From Saccharomycopsis crataegensis (taxonomy: Eukaryota > Ascomycota > Saccharomycetes > Ascoideales > Saccharomycopsidaceae): 64,000 nt of DNA. The position numbers and the translations under genes were made by a program. The DNA is taken from positions 620,001 through 684,000 of the forward strand of contig NW_027043824.1 of the NCBI RefSeq assembly GCF_037102585.1. Reading direction: 5' to 3'. Below are positions 21,393 to 31,611 of this stretch, piece after piece. Every line of letters starts with the position of its first letter. The stretch's first letter is position 1. The notes under the pieces are model-generated. The model did not search any database and was not told the origin of the DNA. It saw nothing but the letters and a program-made list of their open reading frames with translations.

Positions 21393-22760
21393 TTAAGAAA
21401 ACACAAAACTGGCAGACCCTTTAGTGACACTAACAGTACAGCCATCACTTCCACTACCCCCAGAGTACACCCCATTAACGTAAGAGCAAGAACCCAGAAT
21501 GGAACTGTTGTCATCAGCAGTAATTTTGACGGAATAATTAGGAGCCACTTTGTTGTTTGGATTTGGAATAATACTTAACCAAGTATTTCCCCCAGTGTAA
21601 CCAGCACCCAAAACCACTGGAGCCCAATTACCAATCCCACTCCCAGCAGTACCCCAGACACAACCTTTTTCAACATCGACACCAGCATTGTTAACATAAT
21701 ATTGGGCCGAAGTCTTCTTACCTTCCCATTGGTAGTAACTGTCCTCATCAACCACACTCATTGGCTGGGATCCCCCGGCTTCTAATCTGGTTGGAATATT
21801 CATGTTTTCGGAACCTGGATAATCGGTTCTACACAAAGAAATCACTTGATTGACTTTGGAAACCGCTTTGGCGGTGTTTTTCCCCCATTCACACAAGTAG
21901 TTGCTGGCAGTGTTAGTTCTGTACAAGTACCCGTTCTTACACAACAATCCGCCACGAGATTCCCCATCAGAAGGTTGAGAAGATGGCCATTGGGTCTTGG
22001 ACATACCGGCTTGACAAGCGTAAGAACAAAGAACACCATCGGTACAAGAGCTAGGATTAGTTCCCCCAGTGCCTTGGTTCTGAAGCGAGGTCCAACCACC
22101 GTAGCCGATCCAAGAAACGCTAATGACCCCTTGACCTGATGGGAAATCAGAACACTTGATGGTCCCATCAGTAAATTCTTTGCTTGGATTAGAGAATGAG
22201 GAAAGATCACCAGAAATGCCACTTGAAGAAGAAGAAGAGAATGTTGTTTGTTTGTTACTTGCAGCGGTGGTGGCAATAGCAGCGGCAGAAGTCTTTGCAG
22301 CAGCATGAGTGGTAGTGACGGCGGCAGCAGCAACAGCAGCAGCATGAGTGGTAGTAGCAGCAGCAGCAGCAGGAGCAGCAACCCCACCAAGGTTTGTCAA
22401 CCAGGTGACTTGAACACCATTGATAGTGGCAGTAATGGTAATATCTCTCTTGTTCAAATCTTCAACTTCAGCAGAAGGAGTAACGTCTCTTTTGTGCTTG
22501 TGCTTGACGGTGGAAGTGACGTAGTGAGTTCTGGTGGAAGTTGATTGAGTGTTCGCAGCAGCAGTAGGGGCAGGGGCGTAATTACCGCCAGCAGCGCCAA
22601 TATCAGTCAACCAAGTGACTTGGACACCATTAATGGTGGCAGTGATGGTGATATCACCTCCTCTTTTATCGATAGTTTCCTTCTTGTGGTATTCCACAGG
22701 AGCGGCGTAAATCAATGACAGTAATAACAGTAATTGTAATAAGGAATGGAATAGTTTCAT
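21393..22760 (-). CDS. SUN-family secreted cell-wall protein, paralogue B, with twin Kex2-flanked peptides
   Basis: 455 aa from ATG 22760. Signal peptide 1-20 ([20 protein letters not shown]). Residues 32-33 (KR), 90-91 (KR) and 104-105 (KR) are dibasic Kex2-type sites. After the first and the third comes the same 17-residue segment [17 protein letters not shown] (36-52 and 106-122). An Ala/Thr-rich linker follows (127-180), then the SUN domain (~183-455) with [58 protein letters not shown] and [27 protein letters not shown]. Function as for paralogue A: wall assembly or septum separation. The SUN domains of A and B are closely similar but the N-terminal halves are unrelated, so the N-terminal repeats are specific to B. 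Confidence 0.93.
   Translation of the reverse strand: MKLFHSLLQLLLLLSLIYAAPVEYHKKETIDKRGGDITITATINGVQVTWLTDIGAAGGNYAPAPTAAANTQSTSTRTHYVTSTVKHKHKRDVTPSAEVEDLNKRDITITATINGVQVTWLTNLGGVAAPAAAAATTTHAAAVAAAAVTTTHAAAKTSAAAIATTAASNKQTTFSSSSSSGISGDLSSFSNPSKEFTDGTIKCSDFPSGQGVISVSWIGYGGWTSLQNQGTGGTNPSSCTDGVLCSYACQAGMSKTQWPSSQPSDGESRGGLLCKNGYLYRTNTASNYLCEWGKNTAKAVSKVNQVISLCRTDYPGSENMNIPTRLEAGGSQPMSVVDEDSYYQWEGKKTSAQYYVNNAGVDVEKGCVWGTAGSGIGNWAPVVLGAGYTGGNTWLSIIPNPNNKVAPNYSVKITADDNSSILGSCSYVNGVYSGGSGSDGCTVSVTKGSASFVFS
22395..22655 (-). repeat. Two copies of a 17-residue coding repeat within SUN paralogue B
   Basis: Copy 1 at 22605-22655 and copy 2 at 22395-22445. The two 51-bp copies differ at seven positions, all silent, and encode identical peptides; each follows a Lys-Arg pair (two residues downstream in copy 1, directly in copy 2). 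Confidence 0.9.
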
Positions 22761-24184
22761 GGTTTATGGTGATTGATTTTTCCTTTTTTTTTTTTTATTG
22801 TAAAGATCGTAAGTAGTTGGAAGGAAGCGAAGGACGAAAGCCCGATGGATGGGGCTTTTTACTTATAGTAATAGTATTTGTGATAGATCACACAGGTATC
22901 CTTAATGATTCTATAAGACCTTTTTCATCTAACCACATTTTAAAGAAGGGGGGGAGGGGACATGAATGAGTATTTATATCAAATCTGGGGATAGACAAAA
23001 TCATTAACAATGATACCAAGGCTGTAAGCTCTAGGGTTCCAAGGTAGTCACTAATACCTGGTGGGTCGAATCATGGTGAAATATTTCAACATAGATGATC
23101 CTTTGGAGGTACCGTGAAACTTTAAACCACGTGTGTGTTTCAGATATGTCCCCATTGAATAGGGAATCACCGCTAGGTGTAAATGACATTAATGCGATTT
23201 CCCCCAATGGAAAGTTGCGAAACTGAAGGGGTTTTGTGGCAGCATGCGTGGGTGCATTTTTTGTGGGTGGGTGAACCGAGGCGGTGGAGGGACGACTGTG
23301 AAGGTTTATGTGAGAAAGTGTTAAGGTGAGACGCTGGTTAGTGTCTTTTCTTGTCAGTTTCTTTTAGTGTTCAGTATTTATAGATTGTGTGATGTTGCAA
23401 TTGGTGATACTCTGAATAGGATGACGATTCTTGGGACAAAAACTTGATGCGATACAATCGACACGGTCATCAGTAGGTTTCCCATAATATAATAGCTCTC
23501 TTTGAGTGAATTTCCATTTGTTGTTCAACCCTTTTCTTGTCGGCTAACCATTTTTATTTTTATCCCAAGCTTGGGTGCTGCTTTGCGAAGATCTTGAGGA
23601 CATCTAATATAATATAGACAAGTGCAATCAATGTAGACAATATCGTCAATATCTCTCAGTACAACAAAATAAACTAATCAAGAATCATTTGAAAGTATCA
23701 TAATAGTAGTAATAATATATTATTTATGATTCATTCCCAAATTATCTCTACAAATGATGGTTAATAATAACAGTGTTAATAAGGATGGGCCACCTTATTG
23801 GCACCGCTGATCACATGCGAACAACAACAAAAAAAAAAAAAAAATCACAGAAATTTTCTAACAGGCCCAAAAACCATCCATCATCAACAACAAAATCATC
23901 ATCAACAACAACAACAACATCATCATCATCATCATCAACAATTCCTTTGCAAATCATTAGCAATTGGATCGATTGTCTGGTGGCTCTTCTCATTTACTCA
24001 TCTTCTTTGTGGTCTAACAAATTTTCTTTCTGACTCTTATATCCCCTTTATTTTTTTTTTCCTCTGTCATATCCTAACCGATTATATTATTTTGTTGTTT
24101 ATGTCCGAATCCAATAAATCAGAAATAATATAAACAATTCCCCCCCTTTTCCCTCTTCACATTATACTAATATTCCTCTCCATT
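22761..24184. other. Divergent intergenic region (SUN B / TMEM184-like)
   Basis: 1.4 kb with promoters for both flanking genes. CACGTG at 23128-23133 and an Ace2/Swi5-type site at 23332-23339 face the SUN gene. (CAA/CAT)n-rich DNA at 23821-23940 makes open frames of His/Gln or Asp/Val runs that I regard as spurious. Confidence 0.55.
23332..23339 (-). promoter_or_regulatory. Ace2/Swi5-type site AACCAGCG
   Basis: Matches RRCCAGCR on the SUN-gene strand, 570 bp upstream of paralogue B. It is rather distant, so support is weaker than for paralogue A. Confidence 0.3.
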
Positions 24185-25843
24185 ATGACGCCGCTTCTTC
24201 TCACTCTATGCTTTGCCGCCACTTTGCAATCAATTTCCTTGACAGTGCTTTGCATCATCTTACACATCCTCAATTATCGGAAGCCTTTACAACAACGTCT
24301 ATTTGTACGAATTTTATTGATCATACCCATATACTCTGCCATCTGTTACTTAAACTTGGTATCGTCACACACTACTTCTGCGATCATTGAACCAATCAAA
24401 GAGATCTACGAAGCGTTTGTCCTTTATATTTTCTATTGTTTATTGACCCATTTGTTGGGGGGCGAAAGAAGCATTATTGTCAATGCTAGCGGCAGACCTC
24501 CGGTCACCCAACCATTCCCTATGGGACTCTTCAGTGGTCCGGTGGATATTAGTGACCCAACCACTTTTTTATCAATTAAGCGATCGATTTTACAATACGT
24601 GTGGCTCAAACCATTCTTATGCCTCTTATTTGCCATCGATGAATTCCTCCCCGTTAATGAAGAAAACCCAAGAAATTTCTTGCTATCCTTCGGGTTCTGG
24701 ATCAATTTGATTTATAATATCAGTGTCAGTTTATCATTGTACAATTTGGCACTTTTTTGGAAATGTTTGTATGGCGATCTTCAGCAATTCAATCCATGGG
24801 GGAAATTCTTGTGCGTCAAATTGATCATTTTCGCATCTTATTGGCAAGGAATAATCCTCGCTATATTAAACTATTTCAACTATTTGAGAGAATCGTCGTT
24901 TGAAATTCAAAACTCATTGCTTTGCTTCGAATTAGTGGGGTTTGCCATTGGTCATTGGTATTCATTCAATTACAAAGAATTCACCATAAAGTATCTTGGC
25001 AATTCTTCAAGACTCGCGGTGAAAAATGCCCTTGTGGATATCTTTGGGTTTGGGGATTTGATATACGATTTCAAAATCACTTTCCAAGTGGGATCGGAAC
25101 GTTACAATTTCAAAAGTTTCCAAAGCGTCGACGTCGATTCAAAAGTCAGTCAATATGACTCTGAGACCAGGCTCAAGAAATTAAACCAAGGAATGAGATA
25201 TTCTTTAGCAGGAGGGAAATTGGGAACGTATTGGGTGGATCAGAAAAATGCCAACAAGACGTTTTCTGATGATGGCGATGATACTGCCAGTTTATATTCG
25301 TATAATAGCGACAGCCGAACTCTTGCCGAGACTGTTGACTCTCGAACTTTTAGTGGACAAGGACCTGGTGTTAGCAATGGCAGCAGCTCTTCTAGTCAAA
25401 AGAAACCGAAGCCTAAACTGAAGAAACCACTAACTGTTAACAAGAAACTCAAATCGCAACTCGCGCAGGAAAAACAGGTTAGTATTATCAAGAAAAATAC
25501 CAAAGAGTTGTATAAACTCAATGATGCATCCACCCAAGATATTTTAAATTCAATTTCTTTGAGCAAGGAGGAGTTTTTACAAGATAACCAATTATATATT
25601 AGGGCGATCCGGCAAAAACCATTTGGCGACGAAAATTATCCCGTTATTTACGATGAGATAGGGTACTTGTATAGCAATGATATGAGGAAAAGACGTCTAG
25701 AAGCCATCAATCGTCAACGGATTGGTAGGCTGGAAACACTGTTGCTTGGCAATAATAATGGTGGTGGTGGCTATTACGGTAGTGTCAATAATAATAGCAA
25801 TAACAAAAACAATGAGGGGGTTGATGGGTTTTACAGGGTTTAG
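24185..25843 (+). CDS. TMEM184 / OST-alpha family (DUF300) multi-pass membrane protein
   Basis: 552 aa from ATG 24185. About seven membrane segments lie in residues 5-270 (first LLTLCFAATLQSISLTVLCIILHIL). Family blocks are RPLLVRILLIIPIY-like (RLFVRILLIIPIYSAICY), EPIKEIYEAFVLYIFYCLLTHLLGGE with acidic/aromatic residues in TM3, and FLCVKLIIFASYWQGIILA in TM5. Residues 285-552 are a hydrophilic Ser/Lys/Asn-rich tail, probably cytosolic and phosphorylated. The S. cerevisiae relative is YKR051W, whose function is poorly defined; animal members include organic solute transporter alpha and TMEM184 proteins, which act in endosomal or vacuolar membranes. Substrate unknown. Confidence 0.88.
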   Translation: MTPLLLTLCFAATLQSISLTVLCIILHILNYRKPLQQRLFVRILLIIPIYSAICYLNLVSSHTTSAIIEPIKEIYEAFVLYIFYCLLTHLLGGERSIIVNASGRPPVTQPFPMGLFSGPVDISDPTTFLSIKRSILQYVWLKPFLCLLFAIDEFLPVNEENPRNFLLSFGFWINLIYNISVSLSLYNLALFWKCLYGDLQQFNPWGKFLCVKLIIFASYWQGIILAILNYFNYLRESSFEIQNSLLCFELVGFAIGHWYSFNYKEFTIKYLGNSSRLAVKNALVDIFGFGDLIYDFKITFQVGSERYNFKSFQSVDVDSKVSQYDSETRLKKLNQGMRYSLAGGKLGTYWVDQKNANKTFSDDGDDTASLYSYNSDSRTLAETVDSRTFSGQGPGVSNGSSSSSQKKPKPKLKKPLTVNKKLKSQLAQEKQVSIIKKNTKELYKLNDASTQDILNSISLSKEEFLQDNQLYIRAIRQKPFGDENYPVIYDEIGYLYSNDMRKRRLEAINRQRIGRLETLLLGNNNGGGGYYGSVNNNSNNKNNEGVDGFYRV

Positions 25844-26474
25844 AATTCAGCAAGAGCTTGTTAATTATTATTATTTCATTTTTCAATTTTTTTTTTTTTT
25901 GTTTTTTTTTAGGTTCTTTTTCGCTAATTCTTGGTTTTTCATTTGTTCTGTTTTTATTTTGTTTGTTTGTTTGTTTTTTCTCAAAGGCTCTTTATTCTTG
26001 CTTTTTTCTATTGATTAATTATTCTTTTTCAGTTCTATACTATAGTGATATTGTAATATATTCGATTTGTTTCTTCTGCTTTCTATTTCGTCTTGTTGTA
26101 AGTGATATCGCTTGAATAAGTAGAAAAGGGTCAAAAGTTGCTACTCATTGAATATCCGGCGCACTCAGAATCATCAATTAAGGTAGTTATTTCCACAAAA
26201 ACTAATGGAGGTCATTATCTCCATGAGTTACATAATCATGATATTTCATAAAATTATTATGATATGATATTTCATGAAATTATTATGATATGATATTTCA
26301 TGAAATTATTATGGCATATAATCACAATTTTTATTTTTATAGTCAGTCCTCTATGTGTATATGATCCGGGTTTGCCGTCATGCACGCTATTTTTTTGACG
26401 GCAATTTTGTTTTTCACTGCTTTCCAACTTACATCACCCATTGACAGATACCCATAGATGTATTGTATTCAACA
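25844..26474. other. Intergenic: ENT3 upstream region
   Basis: T-rich 3' flank of the membrane protein gene (25885-25910 and onward), then a three-copy 26-bp tandem repeat (26238-26313), then about 160 bp of unremarkable promoter DNA. No gene. Confidence 0.6.
26238..26313. repeat. Three-copy 26-bp tandem repeat
   Basis: The core GATATTTCATGAAATTATTA recurs at 26240, 26266 and 26292, exactly 26 bp apart; the first copy differs by one base (CATAAAA for CATGAAA). Each unit contains the partial palindrome ATTTCATGAAAT. Lies ~165-235 bp upstream of ENT3. Confidence 0.9.
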
Positions 26475-27848
26475 ATGGACTTAATCAAAGACGGGATGAA
26501 GAATATCAGCCTCTATGAGGTGAAGAAACACGTACGGAAGGCCCAAAACATGGTGTTGAACCTCAGTTCAATAGAGGCCAAGGTTCGGGAAGCCACTAAC
26601 AATGAGCCATGGGGGACCCCATCTCACAAAATGCAAGAAATCGCCGACGCCACTTACAATTATCGAGAACGAGAACAGATCGTGGGGATGATTTTCCGAA
26701 GATTTACTGAGAAATCTGCCACTGAATGGCGACAAATCTACAAAGCGTTGATCTTGCTCGAGTACGTGGTGAAGCACGGGTCGGAGAAGGTGGTCGATGA
26801 AGCTCGAGCAAACATGAGTCTTATCTCCATGCTCAAATCCTTCCACTATATTGATCCTCAAGGAAGAGATAAGGGGTTGAATATTCGAAACCGGTCAAAA
26901 TTATTGTTAGGTTTACTTAATGATGATTCCAATATCAGGTCAGAACGGAAAAAGGCCCGTGAGAATTTGAAGAAGTTTAAAGGGGTTGCTGGTGGGGCTC
27001 CATCTTATGGCAACGGTATTGGTAATAGGAGATATGGTTCTGGTGGTTTTGGCGAAGAAAATGGTGATGATTACGATGATGATTATAATCCGTCTTTTGG
27101 TGGAGGGGGTGCTGGTGGTGTAGTATACGGTGATGGTGGGATGTTTGGTAGCAGATATGACACTGCGGATGACATGTTTGGCAGTGATGAATTTGAAGAA
27201 TACAATACTGAAGGAAGTTCAAAATCGGTAACTCCTGCTCCTCGTAAAAAAGATCCCCAAACTACTCAAGATTTGTTCTCATTCGATGATGAGCCAACCA
27301 CTAATAATATTAATACATCATCAACCCAGCTAGCTGGTATTGCTGATGATGATTTCGATGATTTCCAGAGTGCATCTCCTAGCAAAACTGCATCACCAGT
27401 GGTTCCCCAATCCTCTTTCAATGAGCTATTTTCCAACCCTGCTCCGGGAACCAATAATCAAGAATTAGGATCACTTGATCTTTTGGGATCCTTAAGCACC
27501 AATACTCCTGCAATCAATAATATTACTCCTGCAATCAACAGCAATATTACCACGTTCAAAACCACCACTACGTCGTATGATTTTTCTTCCAAACAATCAG
27601 TGCCCGCAGTAAACGATGCGTTCAGTTCATTATTTTCAACGGCAAAGAGTAATGTCGATAACATTAAGCCCCGGGCGTCATCATCATCACATAATACCAT
27701 CACTGCCACTGATACTATTCCTAGTAGACCAACACATAGTTCTTCCAATTCTCAATCCCATGATTTTTCCGATAATATGAATGCCAGTGTTGATAACACT
27801 ACCAAAAATCCTTCCAGTATAAATGATTTGGACTTACTATCACTCTAA
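26475..27848 (+). CDS. ENT3: Epsin-like ENTH-domain adaptor
   Basis: 457 aa. I place the start at ATG 26475 (MDLIKDGMKNISLYEVKKH); the frame extends a few codons upstream without an ATG. An ENTH domain occupies ~8-145, with KVREATNNEPWG, YNYREREQIVGMIFRRF, WRQIYKALILLEYVVKHGSEKVVDEAR and NIRNRSKLLLGLL, very close to yeast Ent3. The rest is disordered and Asn/Ser-rich with acidic DDDFDDFQSA-type motifs (~296-303), which in Ent3 bind the ear domains of GGA and AP-1 adaptors; there are also Phe-based PFDE/SLFST elements. Ent3 binds PtdIns(3,5)P2 and the SNAREs Vti1/Pep12 in trans-Golgi to endosome traffic. No clathrin box of the Ent1/2 type or UIM was seen, favouring Ent3 over Ent1/2; Ent5 is less similar. 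Confidence 0.93.
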   Translation: MDLIKDGMKNISLYEVKKHVRKAQNMVLNLSSIEAKVREATNNEPWGTPSHKMQEIADATYNYREREQIVGMIFRRFTEKSATEWRQIYKALILLEYVVKHGSEKVVDEARANMSLISMLKSFHYIDPQGRDKGLNIRNRSKLLLGLLNDDSNIRSERKKARENLKKFKGVAGGAPSYGNGIGNRRYGSGGFGEENGDDYDDDYNPSFGGGGAGGVVYGDGGMFGSRYDTADDMFGSDEFEEYNTEGSSKSVTPAPRKKDPQTTQDLFSFDDEPTTNNINTSSTQLAGIADDDFDDFQSASPSKTASPVVPQSSFNELFSNPAPGTNNQELGSLDLLGSLSTNTPAINNITPAINSNITTFKTTTTSYDFSSKQSVPAVNDAFSSLFSTAKSNVDNIKPRASSSSHNTITATDTIPSRPTHSSSNSQSHDFSDNMNASVDNTTKNPSSINDLDLLSL

Positions 27849-28787
27849 CTTGGGGTATATCTGCTCCTTTAGTAATTATGTTATGTGGTTTGCCAGTTGT
27901 TTCGAAGAGGTTGAGTATTATGAATTTTGTGCGGGGAGGTTTTTTTATTATTATTATTGCTTGATTTCTTGTCGTGTCTATAGGTTTTTATTGGATTTGC
28001 ATTGCATGATTGTGTTTCTTACTGCTTTTCTTTTTTTTTTTTTCGAATTGTAAATTATTATTAAATTGGATGATCTCTGCCTCTTCTCTCCATGTTGGTG
28101 TATTTTAGATGTATCCAGGAATTCACAGTAACCTGCATGCATATTTTGAAGCTAAACAATATCAACATGGCACAAAAAATTAGCGGCTTGAAAATGACCT
28201 TTGTTTATCTATATGTGCATATATTGATATATATGCATCAAATTATATTATACGTGTTTGTGAAAAAGTTTTCATTGCAATAGCTCACAGGAAAATTAGC
28301 CGTTTATTAAAGACATCTCGCTCTTCATATACACTACTAGCGAAGGTTCCACAAGAACCCCCTCCTAGATATATATCAGTCAGCCTTATCTAGGGATTTA
28401 AAATTTATAAACTCACCAATAAAAAACGATAAATAAATTGACCCATGGTAATAAAAACACAATCCAAGAAGCTGACAATAAGATTAGCGGTTCTATGAAG
28501 AAGAATTATTGGAAAATTACAAGCAAAAACACTTTATTATTAGCCAAGCAAGAAATAATGGAAGCATATGATAGAGAAGAAGTCTTAGAAAGCAAGTAAA
28601 TAAATAACTAAAGTATAGTATAAGTTATCATTGCCTTTTTTGAATATTTAGATTTGTTTGTATTATGGTTTTGGAGTGTGAATGAATGAATAGATTGTAT
28701 ATTGACAAGTCACAGAGTTCGGAGTGCGTTTAGTAAAATAATAGAATCAATTCAAAATATTTGCATTAAAATGTTTGGTATACATCG

Positions 28788-28859
28788 AGCGCCATGGCGC
28801 AGTGGAAGCGCATTGGGCTCATAACCCAAATGTCCTAGGATCGAAACCTAGTGGTGCTA
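28788..28859 (+). tRNA. Initiator tRNA-Met (CAU)
   Basis: 72 nt without CCA. The acceptor stem AGCGCCA/TGGTGCT has the A1:U72 pair that marks eukaryotic initiators. Anticodon CAT is at 28820-28822 in a 7-nt loop closed by three G:C pairs (GGG/CCC), another initiator feature. The T arm reads GGATCGAAACC (28838-28848), with A54 replacing T54 and A60 as in yeast initiator tRNA. A4:T-type wobble (G4:U69) is tolerated. No intron. Confidence 0.97.
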
Positions 28860-28862
28860 GTA

Positions 28863-28868
28863 TTTTTT
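28863..28868 (+). terminator. RNA polymerase III terminator (T6)
   Basis: TTTTTT starting four bases after the tRNA discriminator base. Confidence 0.85.
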
Positions 28869-29907
28869 GACTTTTTTACATTTCAATGGCTCACAGTGAA
28901 ATTGGAAAAGTATATCTTTCATAGGCATTTCTACGTTGCATCTTCTTTTTTTTTTTTTTTTTGTTCTATTTATTTCTGCTCCCCTTTTGCCTTACGGTAA
29001 GATATTTCTTGTTATATATATGTACTATGTAATTGATACTATGCCTGTTTTCTGGGTTGGACTATTACCGACACAACCCAACAGTAGAACCATTTGATAT
29101 CAATAAAACTGTTCATATCATAAACCCTTTTTCTATATATTTCAATGCATGCAATGAGAAATCTCACCAAATAGTAACTATGATAAATTTGCTGCTCTAA
29201 TGAAAAATTTCTTTCACGTTTCAGTTCCGAAGAAAGTATACAACACTCTTTATATGCATTAATATACTAGGAGGACAAACATTGAAATGAAGAAAGGTCT
29301 CTATGATATACGGCTCTATGGAAAGGCACGGAATGACCATATTATGACTAGTAAACCGTAATATTTGTTGACTAAGTATAAAATTACAAATTGATAGTCA
29401 TCTTGTAGCAGCCATGTAATGGCAATAATCCAGGGGGTTGGTAATATACCTGAAAGGGCTTCTAACAAATACTGCATTAATGGTATATTGACATTAACCT
29501 GTACTATCGTACATAATACGAATATGGTCACCCTACTTTACATTTTATCCTATTAAATTATTTTATTATTATTATTATTTGTCTTCCTTATTGTTATTGG
29601 AAGACAAGAACAAATCCCTTATTATTATTCATTTAATACATTTACCTTCATTGATTTATTACTGTTAAGTCAGTCTAATAACAAGTTGTTAAATACGAGC
29701 CACTTGTTTGAGTTGTGTGTTCTATCAGATAGTTAGAGACCAAGTACGGTGATAACATCTGATCTTCTTATCACATATCTAACGCGAGATCAAGTGAAGA
29801 TAAGTATTGATATAGGATTAAGAAGTCAACTCTTCATCCCTTTCCTTTTCTGTTGTCATTTCACTGTCTCACGTGAAACCGGAAATAAAAAACCCTAACA
29901 CCCATTA

Positions 29908-30005
29908 GTACCGTCTCTATGGCATACAAGAATTAACCCTAACACCAACAGATACCGTATGTATGGTATATGTAGATTAGACTATAAATACCATCAAAAT
30001 GGTAT
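29908..30005. promoter_or_regulatory. Three spaced ATACC...GGTAT inverted repeats
   Basis: Imperfect 18-bp palindromes at 29908-29925 (TACCGTCTCTATGGCA core), 29952-29969 (ATACCGTATGTATGGTAT) and 29988-30005 (ATACCATCAAAATGGTAT). Starts are 44 and 36 bp apart. Two CCCTAACACC direct repeats lie just left of the first two. Consistent with a multi-site operator or with the regulatory part of an old repeat; no adjacent gene reads from here. Confidence 0.4.
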
Positions 30006-30411
30006 ATTGCAATAAATACCACTTGAAAAGCCAGAGGCTATTACATTCTCATAATTTAATAGCACCATATATTAGGACAAAAATTCGTGCTTATTGGAAA
30101 TAAAAAAGTATAATTAGTTGAAAACACACTTTTTTTTTTTCAAAAGTGTAAGTAGGGAGTCTTGTGATGGTAAAAGAGATTGTAGAGACATCAGTTTCTA
30201 TATAGTTAAAACCTACAACTCTAATCGAAAAGATAATTATAATTTGCCATGATATACTATACAAGAATGAGAAGTGGGGGAAAAGAAATACATCAATGAG
30301 TAGTAAAATAAATATATAACGTTACAATTAAGAATATTAAATGAAAGAGAAAAAACAAAACTACAATCACCCAAGTGGAGATTGCCTGTGATTAGATAGT
30401 GGAAATACCAT

Positions 30412-31611
30412 TTACTCTGGTTTATAGTAATGCGATTCAACCAATGGCAACTTCTTAACTTTTCCGGCAATGGTCTTCTTTCTAACTTGGATTTCAATAT
30501 CGGTTTCCTTCTTGTGGAATGGCATCTTGATAAAACCTTGACCGATATTCATCTTCTTACCAGTGGCGTCACTCAAACTTGGACTTTGAGAGCCAGAGGA
30601 AACAAACCCAACTTCTTCACCATTGGCAAAGATTTTGGATCCGGTTCTAGCAGCTGCCCCACCTTCAAAGGTAAAACCAACTCTTTTATAAGGAACAAGT
30701 GACTTATCGTTCAATTGAGCCAACACCTTTTCGGCTCCCTTGAACCCAGCATCGGCAGTACGACGAGATTTAGAAATGATCCAGTTGAGACTGGCTTCAA
30801 CAGGAGTGATGTCTTCGGTTAGTTCATTGCCGTATAAGCACATACCAGCTTCCAAACGAAGCGAGTCACGAGCCGCCAAACCAATTGGTTGAACTTCTGA
30901 GTCTTGAAGAAGTTTCTCGACAACTTCATTGGCGAGTTCTGGGTTTGGAATACTCAATTCAAACCCGTCTTCCCCGGTGTAACCTGATCTGGAAACCAAG
31001 AGTCCATTGGAATTTTCCAGGAAATTACCGGTGAACCCTTTACCAATTACTTTTTCACCGTTTTCCAAGAAGAAATGGTTACCAAAGAAAATCTTGGACA
31101 AATCGGTTTTCAAAGCTTTGCTCAAGTGTAAATGGGCGGTTGGACCCTGGATAGCCACCAAACTTTTTTTGAAATTATCGTATTTTAAACCGTGGGAACC
31201 GTTTTGAAACTCGTTCAAAGCAGCGGTGATATAAGCAGAGATTTTATCGGAGGTGGCACCGTTACTGACAAAATAAATCTCATTTTCCCCGACCTTGGTG
31301 ATGATGGTATCGTCGACCACCCCACCTTTGTCGTTCAAGAAGGTACTCAAGTGACATGATCCAGGCTTGACGGCCCCAATATCAGTAGGCACCAACGATT
31401 CCAAGAATTTAGAGGCCTCAGCACCCACTAAGCGGTGCTGCAACATATGACTGACATCGAAGATACCGGCTTTAGAACGGACATGGAGATGTGATTCAAT
31501 ATGGGTTTGACTAGGGTAGGAGATTGGCAACAAGTAGTTCGCGTAGTTCACAAGCTTCCCACCAAGACGTTTGTGAAGATCGTAGAAAGGGGTTTTCAAA
31601 GCACCAGACAT
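30412..31611 (-). CDS. GCV1: Glycine cleavage system T protein (aminomethyltransferase)
   Basis: 399 aa. It transfers the methylene group from the H-protein-bound aminomethyl to tetrahydrofolate in the mitochondrial glycine decarboxylase complex. Diagnostic blocks: THIESHLHVRSKAGIFDVSHMLQ, GGVVDDTIIT, RSGYTGEDGFELSIPN (folate site), PIGLAARDSLRLEAGMCLYGNEL, ITPVEASLNWIISKSRR and GQGFIKMPFHKK. Oddly, the ATG at 31611 begins almost at the mature enzyme (MSGALKTPFYDLHKRLGG); there is no clear presequence and the frame upstream meets a stop without another ATG. I found no convincing upstream exon, and a TATA-like element sits ~110 bp upstream. Bas1/Gcn4-type TGACTC repeats at 31772-31807 suggest amino-acid or glycine control. 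Confidence 0.95.
   Translation of the reverse strand: MSGALKTPFYDLHKRLGGKLVNYANYLLPISYPSQTHIESHLHVRSKAGIFDVSHMLQHRLVGAEASKFLESLVPTDIGAVKPGSCHLSTFLNDKGGVVDDTIITKVGENEIYFVSNGATSDKISAYITAALNEFQNGSHGLKYDNFKKSLVAIQGPTAHLHLSKALKTDLSKIFFGNHFFLENGEKVIGKGFTGNFLENSNGLLVSRSGYTGEDGFELSIPNPELANEVVEKLLQDSEVQPIGLAARDSLRLEAGMCLYGNELTEDITPVEASLNWIISKSRRTADAGFKGAEKVLAQLNDKSLVPYKRVGFTFEGGAAARTGSKIFANGEEVGFVSSGSQSPSLSDATGKKMNIGQGFIKMPFHKKETDIEIQVRKKTIAGKVKKLPLVESHYYKPE

Larger units (their letters stand above)
27849..30411. other. 2.6-kb gap between converging ENT3 and GCV1, holding one tRNA
   Basis: Apart from the initiator tRNA at 28788-28859, no gene is supported. AT-rich DNA with T runs (28946-28962), an ATT tract near 29564-29578, CACGTG at 29871-29876 and three spaced inverted repeats at 29908-30005 followed by TATAAA-like sequence. 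A 71-codon minus frame at 29316-29531 is hydrophobic but unconvincing. Confidence 0.5.

Noticed and set aside
29688-30060. Possible solo LTR near the initiator tRNA
   Set aside because: TGTTAAAT and ATTTAATAGCA ends are only weakly inverted, no target-site duplication is visible, and no second copy occurs in the window.
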